Made by a program: the position numbers and the translations under genes
Source of the DNA: UTCHB3 sp964531325
Lineage (GTDB): Bacteria > Bacteroidota > Ignavibacteria > Ignavibacteriales > Ignavibacteriaceae
NCBI GenBank assembly: GCA_964531325.1
Contig: CAZHCW010000002.1
Span: forward strand, 1-64,000
Direction of reading: 5' to 3'
DNA length: 64,000 nt
Notes under the pieces: model-generated
Databases searched by the model: none
Seen by the model: only the letters and a program-made list of their open reading frames with translations
What the model was told of the DNA's origin: nothing
Shown here: piece after piece, positions 45,238 through 54,014 of the stretch
Position numbering within the stretch: the first letter of the stretch is position 1
Layout of the letters: each line of letters starts with the position of its first letter

Positions 45238-46341
45238 ATGATGAAAAAAGAAGAATCTACCGGCCGGTCATTGACCTTACCTTCGATAGCAGCAGTAACA
45301 AAAATAGAAATGCCAAATCGTGTAGAACAGAAGAAGGTAAAAGAATATGCCAAGGAACTTTTTATGCCATCTTTTCCGCAAGTGGAAAGGATTATGAGTG
45401 CGTTCGATAACACCGGTATCGTCACCAGGAATTTTTGTAAATCTATCGATTATTATCTTGATTCACATACCTATCAGGAATTCAATAGAGACTACATTCA
45501 AACTTCTCTTGATTACTCAGTAGAAGCAATCGAAAAGTGTATCTCAATTGCCAAAATAGATAAAGACCAGGTCACAGATATTATATTCGTTTCGACGACA
45601 GGACTCGCAACACCGAGCCTGGATGCATTAATAATTAATAAAATGAGACTGAGTCAGAATACATCGCGGATACCCATCTTTGGATTAGGTTGTGCCGGGG
45701 GGGTGGCGGGAGTAGCAAAGGCAAGCATTCTGGCAAAAGCCAATCCCGATGCAGTTGTGTTATTGGTGGTTGTCGAGTTGTGTTCACTTACCTTCCTAAA
45801 AAGTGATTTCAGTAAAAGTAATTTCATTGGCTCAAGTCTCTTTTCTGATGGAGTGGCAGCATGTTTAATTGTGGGAGCAAATCACAAGTTTAAGCAGACA
45901 TATCAAATCCAATATCTGGCAGCCCAAAGTAAACTCTATTATGATTCACTTGATGTTATGGGCTGGGAATTCCAGGAGCAGGGTTTTAAAGTTCTGTTTT
46001 CTCAAGATATTCCAACAATTATTTCAAAAAACATATATGAGGATGTGATTTCCTTCTTAAAGAAAAATAATTTAGAGCTATCAGACATCAAAAACTTTGT
46101 TTTCCATCCCGGTGGTAAAAAAGTTCTCTCCGCCTACGAAGAAGCACTCCCTGTGACAGGAGATTTCCTAAAAAATACAAGGGAAGTGATGAACGAAAAT
46201 GGCAACATGTCAGCAGCCACAGTGTTATATGTTTTAGAGAGATTTATAAACAGAGGCTTTGAAAACGGGTATGGTTTAATGTTGTCGATGGGTCCAGGAT
46301 TTTCAAGTGAAATGGTATTGCTAAGCATGGGAAGTGACTGA
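45238..46341 (+). CDS. Type III polyketide synthase (chalcone/stilbene synthase superfamily)
   Basis: The protein has 367 residues from ATG 45238, with 'ggaaga' upstream; a TTG at 45223 is also in frame. The catalytic triad of type III synthases is complete: Cys152 ('GLGCAGGVAG'), His290 ('VFHPGGKK') and Asn323 ('NENGNMSAA'). Such enzymes extend acyl-CoA starters with malonyl-CoA and cyclise the chain to alkylpyrones or alkylresorcinols. The next gene is an isoprenylcysteine-methyltransferase-like protein, as in the Bacillus bpsA-bpsB pair that makes alkylpyrone methyl ethers, so that product class is the best guess. The two reading frames overlap or abut, indicating an operon. Confidence 0.93.
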   Translation: MMKKEESTGRSLTLPSIAAVTKIEMPNRVEQKKVKEYAKELFMPSFPQVERIMSAFDNTGIVTRNFCKSIDYYLDSHTYQEFNRDYIQTSLDYSVEAIEKCISIAKIDKDQVTDIIFVSTTGLATPSLDALIINKMRLSQNTSRIPIFGLGCAGGVAGVAKASILAKANPDAVVLLVVVELCSLTFLKSDFSKSNFIGSSLFSDGVAACLIVGANHKFKQTYQIQYLAAQSKLYYDSLDVMGWEFQEQGFKVLFSQDIPTIISKNIYEDVISFLKKNNLELSDIKNFVFHPGGKKVLSAYEEALPVTGDFLKNTREVMNENGNMSAATVLYVLERFINRGFENGYGLMLSMGPGFSSEMVLLSMGSD

Positions 46342-46342
46342 G

Positions 46343-46834
46343 ATGGTGTTTGTTTTATTCATTTCCGCTGTTATTTTGTTGCGAATTAGTGAACTGGTTT
46401 TATCCCGCAGAAACGAAAAATGGCTGTTGCAAAATGGTGCCATAGAGTTCGGAAAAGAGCACTACTCAATTATTGTGGCGCTCCATGTCTCGTTTTTTAT
46501 TTCATTGGTAACCGAATTTCTGCTCAAAGGATCTGATTCCTGGAGCCCTGTTTTAATGATCCTCTATTTTTTGTTAATCTTATTCAAAGGCTGGATCATT
46601 TTTTCATTAAGCAAATTTTGGAATACAAAAATTTACCATATCCCGAATCACCCTTTGGTAAAAAAGGGACCTTACAAATATATTCGCCACCCAAACTATA
46701 TTGTTGTGGTTGCTGAGATTCTCATTATACCCCTTGTTTTTGAACTTTATATTACCGCCATAATTTTTACAATTCTAAATGCAATAATGTTAACGATAAG
46801 GATCAAGGCGGAAGAAAAAGCAATGTTGAATTAA
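46343..46834 (+). CDS. Isoprenylcysteine carboxyl methyltransferase-like membrane protein (BpsB/YpbQ-like)
   Basis: The protein has 163 residues with about four hydrophobic segments. The C-terminal half has the ICMT-family SAM-binding signature 'KGPYKYIRHPNYIVVVAEI' and a late 'RIKAEEKAML'. It begins one base after the synthase stop, with 'ggaagtg' as ribosome site; an earlier GTG overlaps that stop. In Bacillus the homologous partner of a type III polyketide synthase O-methylates alkylpyrones. I infer the same role here, with the caveat that ICMT-like proteins methylate several substrate types. Confidence 0.88.
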   Translation: MVFVLFISAVILLRISELVLSRRNEKWLLQNGAIEFGKEHYSIIVALHVSFFISLVTEFLLKGSDSWSPVLMILYFLLILFKGWIIFSLSKFWNTKIYHIPNHPLVKKGPYKYIRHPNYIVVVAEILIIPLVFELYITAIIFTILNAIMLTIRIKAEEKAMLN

Positions 46835-46943
46835 TAGTGATATTCTTATTGATCTGAATGTTCTATTAGTTTTGGATCAATTCCAACTAAAATAACTAAC
46901 GGTTGGAGAATTCAAAAAAAGAATTAAAAAAGGAACTAAAAAA

Positions 46944-47840
46944 ATGGAAATTCTAAATACACCAAATGAAAAACTAACTGCAATTGCAGAAGAACCTCAA
47001 TCCAGGATATCTCCGGGTACAATTCGGCAAGAATACATAGAGGTGGAGCCGGGTGTTCGACTTCATTTAACTGATGGTGGCGAGGGAAGAGCTGTTATAC
47101 TTATTCATGGATGGCCTCTTTCTGATGAGATGTATGAATATCAGTTTAACAAATTGATGGAGAACAATTTTCGTGTAATCGGAATAACTTTGAGGGGATT
47201 TGGGAAATCTGATAAACCATTTGGATCGTATCAATATGATGTTCATGCACGTGATATTCATACGATATTAAACAAACTTGAGATATCAGATGCAGTATTA
47301 GGTGGATTTTCAATGGGGGGCTCAATTGCAATTAGATATGTCTCGATGTTTAAGAATGATTTTGTTTCCAAACTTGCTCTGTTTGGTGCAGCTGCCCCGA
47401 GTTGGACTCAAAAAATCGATTTTCCCTTCAACTTGCCAGTGAGTGCAGTGGATGATTTGATAAAATTGTGTTATGAAGACCGACCAAAGTTGATGTCCAA
47501 TTTTGCTGCGATATTCTCTGCCACGGAGACTTCATTGAATGCAGGTATCGGTAATTGGCTTAACGGAATGTGTATGAGTGCTTCACCATATGCCGCTGTC
47601 CAGAGTTTGATCGCCCTCAGGGATACTGATTTGAGGGATGACCTGAAGAGGATAGATATTCCTGTTTTGATCCTTCATGGGAAGAAAGATAAAATATGTT
47701 CTTTTGATCTTGCTCGTGAAATGAAAAACCGGATATCAGATTCGCAACTGGTCTCTTTTGAGAAGAGTGGTCACAGTTTGTTTTTGGAGGAGACTGAAAA
47801 GTTTAATACTGAACTGATTAAATTCGCAAAAGCAGAGTAA
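46944..47840 (+). CDS. Alpha/beta hydrolase (cofactor-free haloperoxidase/esterase-like)
   Basis: The protein has 298 residues. The oxyanion-hole segment is 'LIHGWPLSDEMYEYQ'; the nucleophile elbow is 'GFSMGGS' with Ser123; the acid Asp is probably in 'ILHGKKDKICSF'; and the catalytic His is His277 in 'SGHSLFLEE'. The overall pattern resembles the non-heme chloroperoxidase/esterase group. It starts about 110 bases after the polyketide gene pair, with its own 'aaggaac' site and a following terminator. It may belong to the same transcript, possibly trimming or hydrolysing a polyketide product, but this is only positional inference. Confidence 0.88.
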   Translation: MEILNTPNEKLTAIAEEPQSRISPGTIRQEYIEVEPGVRLHLTDGGEGRAVILIHGWPLSDEMYEYQFNKLMENNFRVIGITLRGFGKSDKPFGSYQYDVHARDIHTILNKLEISDAVLGGFSMGGSIAIRYVSMFKNDFVSKLALFGAAAPSWTQKIDFPFNLPVSAVDDLIKLCYEDRPKLMSNFAAIFSATETSLNAGIGNWLNGMCMSASPYAAVQSLIALRDTDLRDDLKRIDIPVLILHGKKDKICSFDLAREMKNRISDSQLVSFEKSGHSLFLEETEKFNTELIKFAKAE

Positions 47841-47857
47841 TAACTCTACCTAAAAAC

Positions 47858-47898
47858 AAAAAGCCTTGCAATTTTTCAATTACAAGGCTTTTTTTTTG
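47858..47898 (+). terminator. Terminator after the alpha/beta hydrolase gene
   Basis: AAGCCTTG(C)AATT and AATTACAAGGCTT pair, followed by nine T residues, just before the tRNA-Glu on the opposite strand. Confidence 0.85.
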
Positions 47899-47970
47899 TG
47901 ACCCCAAGGGGATTCGAACCCCTATTACCGCCGTGAAAGGGCGATGTCCTAACCTTTAGACGATGGGGCC
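47899..47970 (-). tRNA. tRNA-Glu (anticodon TTC)
   Basis: Read leftward, the acceptor stem GGCCCCA pairs with TGGGGTC. The anticodon loop is CTTTCAC (TTC) and the T-loop GTTCGAATC is intact. CCA is not encoded. Confidence 0.95.
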
Positions 47971-48023
47971 ATCTAAAGTTACGCAACAAAAGGCAAATAT
48001 ATTAAAGTTCCAAAACAAAATTC

Positions 48024-48100
<77 letters not shown>

Positions 48101-48136
48101 ATAGAAAATAATTTTGTCGGTATCCGATAAAACTTG

Positions 48137-48211
48137 TCGGGGTAGCAGGATTCGAACCTGCGACCTCCTGGTCCCAAACCAGGCGCGCTAGCCGGGCTAC
48201 GCTATACCCCG
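48137..48211 (-). tRNA. tRNA-Pro (anticodon TGG)
   Basis: Read leftward, CGGGGTA pairs with TACCCCG. The anticodon stem-loop CTGGTTTGGGACCAG gives TGG, and the T-loop is GGTTCGAATCC. CCA is not encoded. Confidence 0.95.
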
Positions 48212-48436
48212 AAATTCAATTTCGTTTTCTAAGGGCAGTATTCACTGCTTGCAGACATTAAGTTGTAGAACTAAAAAATAAGTAGATTTCAAATATAAGG
48301 GTTTGATAAATTTTATCCAAATTATTTTTTCAAAATCGGATGCGGAAAAATTTTGCACGAAACTTATAAAGCTTCGTTCAGTATAATTGGGTAAATTTAA
48401 TGTTTGAATTTAGAAATTCTTTTACACGAGGATATA

Positions 48437-49858
48437 ATGCAGAAATTCCTTAAAGGATTGTTGTTTATAGCGGTTGTACAATTTTCCCTTATCGCACAAA
48501 CCGGCTACAAAGACTTAATGAATCAGGGTGATCAGGCACTAAACAAACGACCACCCGATATTATGACTGCAAGATTAAAATATCTTGAAGCCCGTGATTT
48601 GGAAAAAAACAATCCTGAGGCCTACATTAAAATAGCAATTACATTCATCTATTCAAAAGATGAAAGAAGTGCAAATTATAATCTGGATGAAGGCCTAAAA
48701 CTTTTTGGTGAAGGTAAATCGAATATGAAAGCGATTTTTACCTACTACAAAGGGATGGTAAAAGAGTTTGTTCCTCCTGATACTAAAGATACAGTTAAAA
48801 TCAAAAAACACTTCCTTGAAGCGATAAGTTATTATCTCAAATCGCTTGAATACCTCGAAGTGCCCACATTCACCTGGAATAATTTTGAGTTTTCGAAGGT
48901 AAATGTATATAATGACGCCGCCAGGGTTTATATGATGATAAATGACGCCGACAACGCAAAAAAATATTTTAATATGTGTTTGGCAGAGTTGGGTGGTAAC
49001 ACGAGTAACAGTTATTATTCAATTTCACACTTTGGACTTGCACAAATTAACAAATATTTGGGCTTGACTGACAGCGCGATCATCAATTTTAACAAAGTAT
49101 TGGAGATAGACCCTTCAAATCTTACTGCACTCAGCGATCTTTATGGGCTCTATTTTGATTCAGGCGACTATGAAAACGGTTTTATTATCGTCAATAAAAT
49201 CGATTCGATGACAACGCTTCGTTATAACGATATGATCAGCAGGAAAGATGCATCAAAAGATTCGCTTCAGTATGTTGCCAACATTCTTTATAATACAAAA
49301 ATGGAGAAGGGGCACCTTAAATTCAACTCCAAATTGTATGATGAGTCACTAAAATATTATGTGGAAGCTTATCCATTCAAAAAGAATAAAAAACTTGTTG
49401 AGCTAATCAGAAAAATGTCAATTCTAAGTGACATGGCAAAAAAAGGCTGGATGCCGTGTGTCAAGGATGCAAAATTTGTAACCAATGGCAACGAATATTT
49501 CTTTTATTCAACTTCTGAATTGAAAGTTAATCAGGATTCATCGATTACAGCCACCCTGAAATCGATAATTACCGCGGATGTTGACCTCAACATGCTTAAT
49601 GTTTTCCAACCTGAACCTGATGGCACAGCTCCTGATAAAATAGACAAAGTTCTAAGTTCCAAGTATGGTTCAAATGAATATAACTGGACTGTAACTTGCG
49701 GAAAAAGCACTTACACTCAAAATTTTGAGAAAAAATTTGATCCTTCAGGAAAAGAAACCACCAAACCCGGTGGATCAAAGCCCGTTCAAAAAACTGCCGG
49801 AAACGAAAGTTTTGAATTGGATTTATTAAAATACCTTTGCAGAGCAGCGGGAATTTAA
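48437..49858 (+). CDS. Exported TPR-repeat protein
   Basis: The protein has 473 residues from ATG 48437 with 'gagg' upstream; it starts a signal peptide ('FLKGLLFIAVVQFSLIAQ'). The middle contains TPR-like helical pairs ('NDAARVYMMINDADNAKKYFN', shortened here; 'DSAIINFNKVLEIDPSN'; 'YDESLKYYVEAYPFKKN'). The last about 130 residues are a separate, unassigned domain. It directly abuts the TTG start of the following permease, so it shares a transcript with the LolCDE-like exporter. It could be a periplasmic partner of that system; this is inference from position. Confidence 0.82.
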   Translation: MQKFLKGLLFIAVVQFSLIAQTGYKDLMNQGDQALNKRPPDIMTARLKYLEARDLEKNNPEAYIKIAITFIYSKDERSANYNLDEGLKLFGEGKSNMKAIFTYYKGMVKEFVPPDTKDTVKIKKHFLEAISYYLKSLEYLEVPTFTWNNFEFSKVNVYNDAARVYMMINDADNAKKYFNMCLAELGGNTSNSYYSISHFGLAQINKYLGLTDSAIINFNKVLEIDPSNLTALSDLYGLYFDSGDYENGFIIVNKIDSMTTLRYNDMISRKDASKDSLQYVANILYNTKMEKGHLKFNSKLYDESLKYYVEAYPFKKNKKLVELIRKMSILSDMAKKGWMPCVKDAKFVTNGNEYFFYSTSELKVNQDSSITATLKSIITADVDLNMLNVFQPEPDGTAPDKIDKVLSSKYGSNEYNWTVTCGKSTYTQNFEKKFDPSGKETTKPGGSKPVQKTAGNESFELDLLKYLCRAAGI

Positions 49859-51088
49859 TTGCGGGCATCATTTTTCCTTCTACTTAGATATCTTAAACCG
49901 GGTAACAAGTCAAGAACCTACACATTCTTTTCGATTGCTGCTTTAACCGGAATTGCCCTGGGGGTAACTACTTTAGTGGTCGCCTTCAGTATCCTCGGTG
50001 GTTATGAAAAAGTAATGTCGGAGAAATTGACTTCATTTGATGCCGACATTCAGATATATGGTTACGGGAATCAAGACCTTGCCGGCGTGGACACTGCGGA
50101 AATAAAAATTCGAAAAACCGCCGGTGAGCTACTTAAGTCAATCGATATCTCTGCCCAGAAAATTTGCATCCTCGGGAAGAACAGAATCAACGAAGGTGTT
50201 ACAATAAAAGGTGTTGATCCCGGTTATTTGGAAAGCAGGACGAGTCTTCAACTTCTCGAAGGATCGTTTACTCTCGAAAGAGGAGTAGATTCACTACCCG
50301 GAATTTTAATCGGGAAAACACTCGCAACCAAACTCCGGGTAAAATCGGGCGATAAAATCAACTTTTTTGCAATAAATCAGGTGGATTTACAAAATATGAC
50401 TGCACTTCCGGCAGTGGAAAATTTTGTGGTTGCGGGTATATTTAAAACCGGAATGGGGAAATATGATGATTCTTTTGCCTACACAAATCTGGATGAATTG
50501 CAACGAATATACGAAATGGGTGAAAATATAAACCTGTTGGAAATAAAGCTTAAAGCAGACGCAAATATTGATTCGGTAAAACCATCAATCCAAACACTTC
50601 TGCCATATCCCTACTTTGTGGTTACATTTAAGGAAGCCAATTCCCAGATGTTCAACTGGATTGAACTTCAACGGAAACCAGTGCCTGTCGTTCTTGGGCT
50701 AATTATCATAGTTGCGGCTTTTAACATTATCAGTGCCCTGCTTATGCTTGTTTTGGACAAAACCAACACTATCGGTACACTAAAGGCGATCGGAGCCACT
50801 CCGGGCTTTATTACAAGGTTGTTCCTCGTTCGCGGGTTATTACTCGGAATTGGAGGGGCGTTAGCCGGTGTTGTAGTTGGCTATCTGCTTTGTTACCTTC
50901 AAATGGAATTTGGAATAATAAAACTTAACCCTCAGATTTATTTTATTGATCGTGTTCCGATTGCAATCAACGGATTTTATTTTGCAGCTGTATTTGTTGT
51001 TTCAGTTACACTAAGCTTTTTCTCCTCATTGATTCCGGCATTTGCTGCCTCAAGAATTAATCCCGTGAAAGCATTGAGGTTTAGCTGA
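49859..51088 (+). CDS. ABC transporter permease, LolC/LolE family
   Basis: The protein has 409 residues. The architecture is one N-terminal helix ('GIALGVTTLVVAFSILGGY'), a long periplasmic MacB-PCD-like domain, and three C-terminal FtsX-type helices ('LGLIIIVAAFNIISALLML', 'FSSLIPAFAASRINPVKAL'). This is the LolC/LolE layout, used to extract lipoproteins from the inner membrane in concert with LolD. It begins at TTG immediately after the upstream stop; no better ATG exists nearby. Its stop overlaps the start of the second permease by one base. Confidence 0.88.
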   Translation: MRASFFLLLRYLKPGNKSRTYTFFSIAALTGIALGVTTLVVAFSILGGYEKVMSEKLTSFDADIQIYGYGNQDLAGVDTAEIKIRKTAGELLKSIDISAQKICILGKNRINEGVTIKGVDPGYLESRTSLQLLEGSFTLERGVDSLPGILIGKTLATKLRVKSGDKINFFAINQVDLQNMTALPAVENFVVAGIFKTGMGKYDDSFAYTNLDELQRIYEMGENINLLEIKLKADANIDSVKPSIQTLLPYPYFVVTFKEANSQMFNWIELQRKPVPVVLGLIIIVAAFNIISALLMLVLDKTNTIGTLKAIGATPGFITRLFLVRGLLLGIGGALAGVVVGYLLCYLQMEFGIIKLNPQIYFIDRVPIAINGFYFAAVFVVSVTLSFFSSLIPAFAASRINPVKALRFS

Positions 51089-52320
51089 TGAAACAACCAA
51101 TTGCCCTGCTTTTTGCATTGAGGTATCTGTTCAGTAAACGACAAATTAATTTCATCTCCATCATCTCTTATTTATCAGTTGGTGGCATCACTCTTGGTGT
51201 AGCTGCATTAATTATAGTTTTGGCAATTTTCAACGGATTTGCCGGGCTGGTCCGATCTTATTTAGTTAGTTTTGAGCCTCACCTCAGGATCGAATCAACC
51301 AGTGAAGACCCGGCTTTGTCCCTGGCTGTTATCGATACATTCCTTCAAAAAAGTGAATATTCGGATAGTTACAGCGGATTTGTTGAAGGAAAAACTGCTG
51401 TGATTTCGAGAGAATATAACAGGATTACCCGCTTAAAAGGAATAGCTCCCGGAGATGGGGGAGATGTTTACGGAATAAAACAGGCACTTGTACAAGGCGA
51501 TTACAAGTTTGATGACGAAACGGGAAGTGCCTTCATTGGTATAAATCTTGCCGAAAAACTGGCCGTCGCTGTTGGTGATACACTCACAATTCTTTCTCCT
51601 GCCGGAATAGAAAATCTTGTTGCCGGAGCGGGAAATGTTCAGAACATCAAACTTGTGATCAGAGGGGTGTATCAATCAAAAAATGGCGAATACGACGGCG
51701 ATTATATCTTCACCGGACTTGACCAGGCTAAATTTGTTCTTGGCTATGGTGATGATGTTCAAGGTTATGAAGTGAGGTTTGCTGATTATACAATTGCATC
51801 TAAAGTGAAAGAAGACCTGGAAGAAAAGTTTGGTAAGAATGAATACATTTTTTCTACCTGGTATGATCTCCATAGAGATATCTACAATGTAATGATGTTG
51901 GAGAGATTGGTAGCATGGCTCCTCTTATCTTTGATTATCCTTGTTGCGGCGTTCAACATTCTTGCCTCGTTGACGATGTCGGTAATTGAAAAAAAACGGG
52001 ATATTGGTGTGCTTACTTCAATGGGAATGGAGCGTTCAACCATCCTGAAAATTTTTATGATTCAAGGTTTTCTAACTGGAGTTGCAGGTACACTGGCAGG
52101 GGGGCTTCTCGGTCTTGGGATCTATTATCTTCAAATAAATTACCATCTGATCGCCCTTGACCCGTTAAGATTTAAAGTTGGCTGGTTACCTATGGAACTC
52201 AATGCGATCGACTACATTCTGATACTCGTTGCATCCATTGGTCTTTCACTACTGGCTTCGATATATCCGGCACAAAAAGCAGCAGCTATTGATCCAATTG
52301 ATGCCATAAGATGGGAATAA
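51088..52320 (+). CDS. ABC transporter permease, LolC/LolE family
   Basis: The protein has 410 residues and is the paralogous partner of the preceding permease. The N-terminal 'ISYLSVGGITLGVAALIIVLA' and the C-terminal FtsX helices ('LLLSLIILVAAFNILASLTM', 'EKKRDIGVLTSMGMER', 'LLASIYPAQKAAAIDPIDAI') are typical of LolC/LolE. Two unequal permeases plus one ATPase form the expected LolCDE heteromer. Translation is coupled to the upstream gene through TGATG. Function as a lipoprotein exporter is likely but not proven against other MacB-like roles. Confidence 0.9.
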   Translation: MKQPIALLFALRYLFSKRQINFISIISYLSVGGITLGVAALIIVLAIFNGFAGLVRSYLVSFEPHLRIESTSEDPALSLAVIDTFLQKSEYSDSYSGFVEGKTAVISREYNRITRLKGIAPGDGGDVYGIKQALVQGDYKFDDETGSAFIGINLAEKLAVAVGDTLTILSPAGIENLVAGAGNVQNIKLVIRGVYQSKNGEYDGDYIFTGLDQAKFVLGYGDDVQGYEVRFADYTIASKVKEDLEEKFGKNEYIFSTWYDLHRDIYNVMMLERLVAWLLLSLIILVAAFNILASLTMSVIEKKRDIGVLTSMGMERSTILKIFMIQGFLTGVAGTLAGGLLGLGIYYLQINYHLIALDPLRFKVGWLPMELNAIDYILILVASIGLSLLASIYPAQKAAAIDPIDAIRWE

Positions 52321-52374
52321 TATCATTCAAAGACTATTGATTGACTTTAAGAAACTGAAATAGAACTTATAAAA

Positions 52375-53070
52375 ATGAACAACATTATCACCGGAACAGG
52401 TTTAACCAAATCGTATAAAGTTTCAAAACAGAACTCCCTTGAAGTCCTCAAGGGTGTGGATATTTCTATCACCGGGGGAAAAATATCTGTGATTGTTGGG
52501 CCAAGTGGGGCGGGGAAGAGCACACTGCTTCACATTATCAGTGGATTAGACAAACCTGATTCAGGGCGAGTTGAAATCCTTGGGAGTGAGATTTTCGCTC
52601 TAAGTCAGAAAAAACTTTCACATTTCCGAAACAGGAATATTGGATTTGTGTTTCAGTTTCATCATTTATTACCCGAGTTTACTGCCCTCGAAAATGCAGC
52701 AATTCCTTTGCTTATTGCCGGGAAGTCAAAAAAAGAAGCTTTTGACCGGGCTCTTGAGCTGATGAAAATTACAGGACTTGAAAAGCGTAAAGACCACAAA
52801 CCGGCCGAACTCTCGGGTGGCGAACAGCAAAGAGCAGCCCTGGCAAGAGCTCTTGGTAATGATCCTCAGGTCATCCTGGCAGATGAACCAACAGGTAATC
52901 TTGATTCAGCAAATGCCACTTCGATTAATGACCTGTTTATTGAGCTAAGGGACAACTTTGGCAAATCTTTTGTAATTGTAACTCACAACAAAGAGTTAAT
53001 GGCAATAGGTGATATACTGATTGAAATGGCAGATGGCAGGGTGGTTAAGGATAATTCTCCCAAAAGTTAA
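52375..53070 (+). CDS. lolD: ABC transporter ATP-binding protein, LolD-like
   Basis: The protein has 231 residues. Walker A is 'GPSGAGKSTLLH', the signature motif is 'LSGGEQQRAALARAL', Walker B is 'VILADEPTGNLD' and the switch His is in 'IVTHNKEL'. It belongs to the LolD/MacB/FtsE subfamily of small ATPases. Following two LolC/E permeases, it should power lipoprotein release from the inner membrane. The 54-base gap before it has no obvious terminator, so the four-gene set is one unit, ended by the bidirectional terminator at 53104. Confidence 0.92.
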   Translation: MNNIITGTGLTKSYKVSKQNSLEVLKGVDISITGGKISVIVGPSGAGKSTLLHIISGLDKPDSGRVEILGSEIFALSQKKLSHFRNRNIGFVFQFHHLLPEFTALENAAIPLLIAGKSKKEAFDRALELMKITGLEKRKDHKPAELSGGEQQRAALARALGNDPQVILADEPTGNLDSANATSINDLFIELRDNFGKSFVIVTHNKELMAIGDILIEMADGRVVKDNSPKS

Positions 53071-53103
53071 TCTATCAGTTTATTCCCTTTTGTTTAAATT
53101 TAA

Positions 53104-53146
53104 CAAAAAAAAGGCTGCCCCTTTTGAGACAGCCTCTTTTTTGCTT
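53104..53146. terminator. Bidirectional terminator between lolD and the cytochrome operon
   Basis: AGGCTG and CAGCCT form the stem, flanked by eight A on one side and six T on the other. It ends both the rightward ABC operon and the leftward cytochrome operon. Confidence 0.8.
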
Positions 53147-53160
53147 TTAATCAGATTTTA

Positions 53161-53997
53161 TCAGAAATCTCTATCAGTTCCAAAAGCTCTCAATTTACCA
53201 TCTATATGTAGATGGAGCGAATCTATCGTCCATGTACCGGCAACAGCATCATATTTCCCTGTGTTGTGACATGTTGCGCAGTTGTTTGCAAATGCACCTT
53301 GAGGGTGTGGGAGACTTTTTGGTAGAGGATTCCCCGTAACGGGATCGCCATGGCAACTTCCACAATTGATCTTGTCAGTCCATTTAACAGTATTGGTCAG
53401 GTTACCATTTTTAAAGGTTCCATGGCAATATGTATTGGCACATCCAGTCGCAGTTGAGTAAGTTGGTACAGGTACAATCAAACCACCGTTGGTCGCTTTG
53501 ACAGCCAAAGGACCACCAAATATTACTTCAGCGGGATCATCAGGGTTATCGATATGACCGGCAGCATAGTAAGTAGCAGGAACAGTATGGCATTCAACAC
53601 AATTCACTTTTTTACCGAGTACACTCGCATAAAGATGAACATTGTGTGCACCATTGGCTGTTGGAGCAATTATGGTTGGATTCCTGTAACTTCCATGACA
53701 TGTGTTACATGCTTCAGGACCTTTAGGCTGTGAATGGCAACCAACACATGATGCGTTGGCTCCAATAATCCCGCCCTTATAATCACTTGCATGGCAAGCT
53801 GTACAAGGCTTCATATCATATTTCTGGTTTTTGATAAGAACAGAATGGTGATCGGGTGCACCTCTTTTAACGATACCTTCGCCATGAACATTGGATGAAG
53901 TGGCAACAGGGATATTCTCCTTGATGTCGCTACAACCTGCCCAAAGGAAAGCCATCGAAACCGTTAATAGAACAGAATAAAAATATAGTTTTTTCAT
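53161..53997 (-). CDS. Seven-heme c-type cytochrome lipoprotein
   Basis: The protein has 278 residues from ATG 53997, with 'gagg' at good spacing; an ATG at 54018 overlaps the upstream stop. A lipobox 'FLWAGC' near residue 22 predicts lipid anchoring. Six CX2CH heme motifs lie near residues 65, 84, 97, 133, 212 and 240, for example 'CTACH' and 'CNTCH'. One CX4CH motif ('CANTYCH', near 186) precedes a CX2CH, the arrangement described for Geobacter (TIGR01904-like CxxxxCH/CxxCH domain). It should carry electrons in the envelope. It is the last gene of the leftward set with the 14-heme cytochrome and the outer-membrane barrel, as in porin-cytochrome conduits. Confidence 0.9.
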   Translation of the reverse strand: MKKLYFYSVLLTVSMAFLWAGCSDIKENIPVATSSNVHGEGIVKRGAPDHHSVLIKNQKYDMKPCTACHASDYKGGIIGANASCVGCHSQPKGPEACNTCHGSYRNPTIIAPTANGAHNVHLYASVLGKKVNCVECHTVPATYYAAGHIDNPDDPAEVIFGGPLAVKATNGGLIVPVPTYSTATGCANTYCHGTFKNGNLTNTVKWTDKINCGSCHGDPVTGNPLPKSLPHPQGAFANNCATCHNTGKYDAVAGTWTIDSLHLHIDGKLRAFGTDRDF

Positions 53998-54014
53998 TTT
54001 CATAACCTCGTCAA

